Source: DASVWZ01 sp963708575 (lineage in GTDB: Bacteria; Acidobacteriota; Terriglobia; Terriglobales; Acidobacteriaceae). From it: a DNA stretch of 64,000 bases. Both the position numbers and the translations under genes were made by a program. The stretch spans positions 1,674,001 to 1,738,000 of the forward strand of contig CAVPTB010000007.1 in NCBI GenBank assembly GCA_963708575.1. The letters run 5' to 3'. Positions 61,794-64,000 of this stretch are shown piece after piece. Within the stretch, counting starts at the first letter, position 1. Each line of letters opens with the position of its first letter. Below the pieces are notes generated by a model. That model was not told the DNA's origin. It searched no databases and saw only the letters and a program-made list of their open reading frames with translations.

Positions 61794-62266
61794 ACTGGCT
61801 CAGTTGGCTTCTGGCCGCATTCGTAGCCACTCTCGCGCTCTCTACCGCTTTGTCTCTGAGCCAGGGACTCGGCCTTACCCGCATGAACCTTCCCTACCTG
61901 CTCGGAACTTTTGTCACGCCCGATCGCGAAAGAGCCAAGCTTTATGGCTTTCTCATTCACCTCGCAAATGGCTTCGCCTTCTCCCTGGTCTATGTGCTGA
62001 TCTTCGAATCCCGCCACTTTGTGACCTGGTGGTTCGGTTTGTTAATCGGTCTCTGCCATGCATTGCTGGTTCTGACCGCGGGAATGTCGCTGATGCCCGG
62101 GCTACACCCGCGCATGGCCAGTGAGCAGCACGGGCCCAACTCCAAACGGCAACTTGAACCTCCCGGCTTCTTCGCCCTCAACTACGGGTATCGCACTCCG
62201 CTCTCCGTATTTCTTGGGCACGCCGCCTTTGGCGCAATTCTCGGATCGCTTTACCGCCTGGCTTAA
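61790..62266 (+). CDS. Small multi-pass inner-membrane protein
   Basis: 158 residues, not recognised. Four hydrophobic segments: SWLLAAFVATLALSTALSLS, LYGFLIHLANGFAFSLVYVL, WWFGLLIGLCHALLVLTAGM and VFLGHAAFGAILGSLYRLA. A His-rich loop between segments three and four (MPGLHPRMASEQHGPN) could bind metal. Its start overlaps the GH15 stop (ATGA), so it is coupled to that gene. No transport or enzyme motif could be seen. Confidence 0.6.
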   Translation: MNWLSWLLAAFVATLALSTALSLSQGLGLTRMNLPYLLGTFVTPDRERAKLYGFLIHLANGFAFSLVYVLIFESRHFVTWWFGLLIGLCHALLVLTAGMSLMPGLHPRMASEQHGPNSKRQLEPPGFFALNYGYRTPLSVFLGHAAFGAILGSLYRLA

Positions 62267-62341
62267 TGCAACGATGAGTGAGCCGACCTCATCCATACCC
62301 TTACTACTGCCGATCAGGGGCACGACCTAAAAGGAGAACGC

Positions 62342-63451
62342 ATGAACCGCCTGCACCAACTGGAACAACTCGGACAATCTCTCTGGCTCGATTACATTCA
62401 CCGTAAGCTGCTGCTTAGCGGCGAATTGCAGCGCCTGGTGGTGGAGGATGGCGTCAGTGGTCTCACCAGCAATCCCACGATTTTTCAGAAGGCGATGGCG
62501 GAAGGCACCAACTACGACGATTCGATCCGGGCCATCCTTGCCTCCGATCCCACGATCAGCGCCGCAACCCTGTTCGAGAAACTCGAAATAGAAGACATCC
62601 AGGCGGCCGCCGATATCATGCGTCCGGTTTTCGACAGCACCCGTGGAGGGGACGGATTCGTAAGCATCGAAGTTTCCCCGCCTGCCGCCTACGACAGCAA
62701 CGTCACGCTCGCGGAGGTCCATCGTATTTGGGAGGAAGTGAACCGCCCCAATGTGCTCGTCAAGGTCCCCGCCACGCCGGAAGGGATTGAAGCGATTGAG
62801 CCCCTTATCGCAGAGGGCATCAATATCAATGTCACCCTGATCTTCTCCGTCTCACAATATGAACGTGTGGCCGAAGCCTACCTGCGCGGTTTAGAAAAAA
62901 ACGATCGCCCGGATGAAGTCTCTTCGGTGGCCTCGTTCTTCGTCAGCCGCGTCGATACTGCTGTAGATCGCACGCTGACGGAAATCGGCACGCCGGAAGC
63001 GCTCGCGGTCCGTGGAAGAACTGGAATCGCCAACGCCCAACTCGCTTATCGTCGTTTCCGCCAGCTCTTCTTTGGGCCAGCATTCGAATCGCTTCGTGCG
63101 CGCGGAGCGCGTCCGCAACGCCCTCTGTGGGCTAGCACTGGCACAAAAAACAAGGAATACTCGGATGTGCTTTACATGGAGCAGTTGATTGCGCCAGACA
63201 CCATCAATTCCGCCCCACCAGCAACCATCGATGCTTTCCGCGATCACGGCAACGCCCGCATCACTCTGACCGAGGACACGCGGGCCGCGGGGGACGTGAT
63301 TGGCGAACTAAGGCGCCTGGGGATCGGACTGACTTCGATTGCGCAGGAATTGCTCGAAGAAGGCGTGGAGCTGTTCGCGAAGTCCTATGAAGACCTACTG
63401 ACCGGCCTGGAAAAGAAACGCGAAGCCCTACAAGTTCGGCGCGTAGCGTAA
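62342..63451 (+). CDS. tal: Transaldolase
   Basis: 369 residues; ATG 62342 follows AAAGGAGAA. Pentose-phosphate pathway enzyme that moves a three-carbon ketol unit between sugar phosphates in the cytoplasm. Motifs: VSGLTSNPTIFQKAMAEGTN at about 38-57, the Schiff-base lysine in NVLVKVPATPEGIEAI, NVTLIFSVSQYERVAEAYLR, and RPLWASTGTKNKEYSDVLYM. Length fits the TalB-like class of actinobacterial/cyanobacterial type. Some acidobacterial relatives are fused to glucose-6-phosphate isomerase; this one is not. It lies 75 bp after the membrane-protein gene. Confidence 0.95.
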   Translation: MNRLHQLEQLGQSLWLDYIHRKLLLSGELQRLVVEDGVSGLTSNPTIFQKAMAEGTNYDDSIRAILASDPTISAATLFEKLEIEDIQAAADIMRPVFDSTRGGDGFVSIEVSPPAAYDSNVTLAEVHRIWEEVNRPNVLVKVPATPEGIEAIEPLIAEGININVTLIFSVSQYERVAEAYLRGLEKNDRPDEVSSVASFFVSRVDTAVDRTLTEIGTPEALAVRGRTGIANAQLAYRRFRQLFFGPAFESLRARGARPQRPLWASTGTKNKEYSDVLYMEQLIAPDTINSAPPATIDAFRDHGNARITLTEDTRAAGDVIGELRRLGIGLTSIAQELLEEGVELFAKSYEDLLTGLEKKREALQVRRVA

Positions 63452-63751
63452 GAGAAAAGCGATCCTCGCGACAATTTTTCGCGACGTTTTGCCGTGAGCT
63501 CTTGGAAGCTCAAACCAGCGGTTACCGGAAGTTTTGAACGACTCTACCGTTCCTCACGGATGCCCTCTCGCCCGAGCATCCCGTAGTATCTGAGTTGCAG
63601 GGACGATGGCGGCACGGGTTTTTATCGTTTCCTCGTCTTAGGCGCGGCTGAAGTCCAACGATGCCAGGTCGCGTCACGCCATCCGCCCAGCCCAAATAGT
63701 TAGACCCACACCCGAGTTGGCTCGTTACGCCTCAGAGTCGTCAGATTTAAC
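63452..63751. other. Intergenic region after transaldolase
   Basis: 300 bp without a supported gene. A small hairpin TCGCGA (63466-63471) and TCGCGA (63479-63484) followed by CGTTTT may be a weak terminator for the transaldolase gene. Nothing else was recognised. Confidence 0.4.
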
Positions 63752-64000
63752 CTACCCCGGTATTCGCACTAGTAGGGCCGTCGCCCTGCGAAACCACGGA
63801 CGCTCCCTTCGCCGTAAGTACCCCGGCATATTCGGCTTTTTCTTCAGGATCGCCTCGGCCCACTGCCGCGCTTCCTGGTTCCGTCCCTGCGACCACAAGA
63901 AAGTCGCGTAGTTGTAGTAGGTCTCGGAAGCAGTCGAGATCTTCACCACCTCGTGAAACAGGTTTTCCGCTTTTTCTGCCTGCCCGGTGTTGGCGTACGC
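63752..64000 (-). CDS. TPR-repeat protein, C-terminal part, truncated by the window end
   Basis: 83 codons of an open frame that continues beyond 64000, so the start lies outside. It reads AYANTGQAEKAENLFHEVVK, then SETYYNYATFLWSQGRNQEA and RQWAEAILKKKPNMPGYLRR, which is two TPR helices pairs and the closing segment RRRERPWFRRATALLV. The end motif 'P.MPgY.RRRERPWFRkA' is a pattern I associate with acidobacterial TPR proteins. Function unknown. Confidence 0.65.
   Translation of the reverse strand, partial: AYANTGQAEKAENLFHEVVKISTASETYYNYATFLWSQGRNQEARQWAEAILKKKPNMPGYLRRRERPWFRRATALLVRIPG

Noticed and set aside
1..64000. CRISPR arrays, tRNA, rRNA, transposases or phage genes
   Set aside because: No regularly spaced repeats, no tRNA-like arms with the T-loop consensus, and no transposase or integrase motif were found on either strand.

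Overview
The window reads as chromosomal DNA from a Gram-negative, moderately GC-rich soil bacterium, most likely an acidobacterium (Terriglobia). The basis is the mix of genes: a BamA/TamB-type outer-membrane system, many secreted TPR proteins, a TreX-TreZ-TreY trehalose route, SYLF, DUF3309 and DUF1328 stress genes, and a large glycosyltransferase/radical-SAM/epimerase cluster. No rRNA, tRNA, CRISPR array, transposase or phage gene was seen, and coding density is high. The taxonomic call is an inference from gene content.

Region 1 (1-17.7 kb) looks like a polysaccharide assembly and export locus. It holds a GT4 glycosyltransferase, a Wzx-like flippase with an extra cytoplasmic domain, a 1407-residue TPR plus beta-barrel exporter, and a divergent six-gene run: a PTPS-related membrane protein, three exported proteins of unknown function, a GH99-like lipoprotein and an NTP_transf_5 protein. 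Region 2 (17.9-22.5 kb) has a GT4 enzyme, an amylo-alpha-1,6-glucosidase broken by one apparent +1 frameshift, a tiny membrane-tailed secreted protein and a SYLF protein, and closes with a strong terminator.

Region 3 (22.5-42.5 kb) is the most unusual part. Two long minus-strand operons hold four CgeB-like glycosyltransferases, two GT4 enzymes, a B12-type radical SAM protein, two SDR epimerases (one with four zinc-ribbon-like cysteines), a glycoside hydrolase whose barrel appears circularly permuted, a methyltransferase, a sugar nucleotidyltransferase, a PIG-L deacetylase and a CelD-like acetyltransferase. This set resembles the poorly understood cluster NCBI calls 'rhizo-twelve' (TIGR04295/TIGR04290, from memory). 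Between the two operons lies a 4 kb block of small stress-type genes (ferritin-like, DUF3309, DUF1328, receiver, MBL-fold, histone-like basic protein).

Region 4 (42.6-52 kb) carries a BamA/TamA-type protein with about seven POTRA repeats, its TamB partner, a PRTase-plus-kinase-like fusion of unknown function, and a stand-alone receiver. Region 5 (52-64 kb) is storage-sugar metabolism: glgX/treX, treZ and treY overlap in one minus-strand operon, followed by a small zinc-ribbon protein, a GH15 enzyme, a membrane protein and transaldolase on the plus strand. A TPR protein runs off the right edge.

Together the window links export of a surface glycan, its probable tailoring enzymes, and trehalose production from alpha-glucan, which would fit desiccation tolerance; that link is an inference from proximity.
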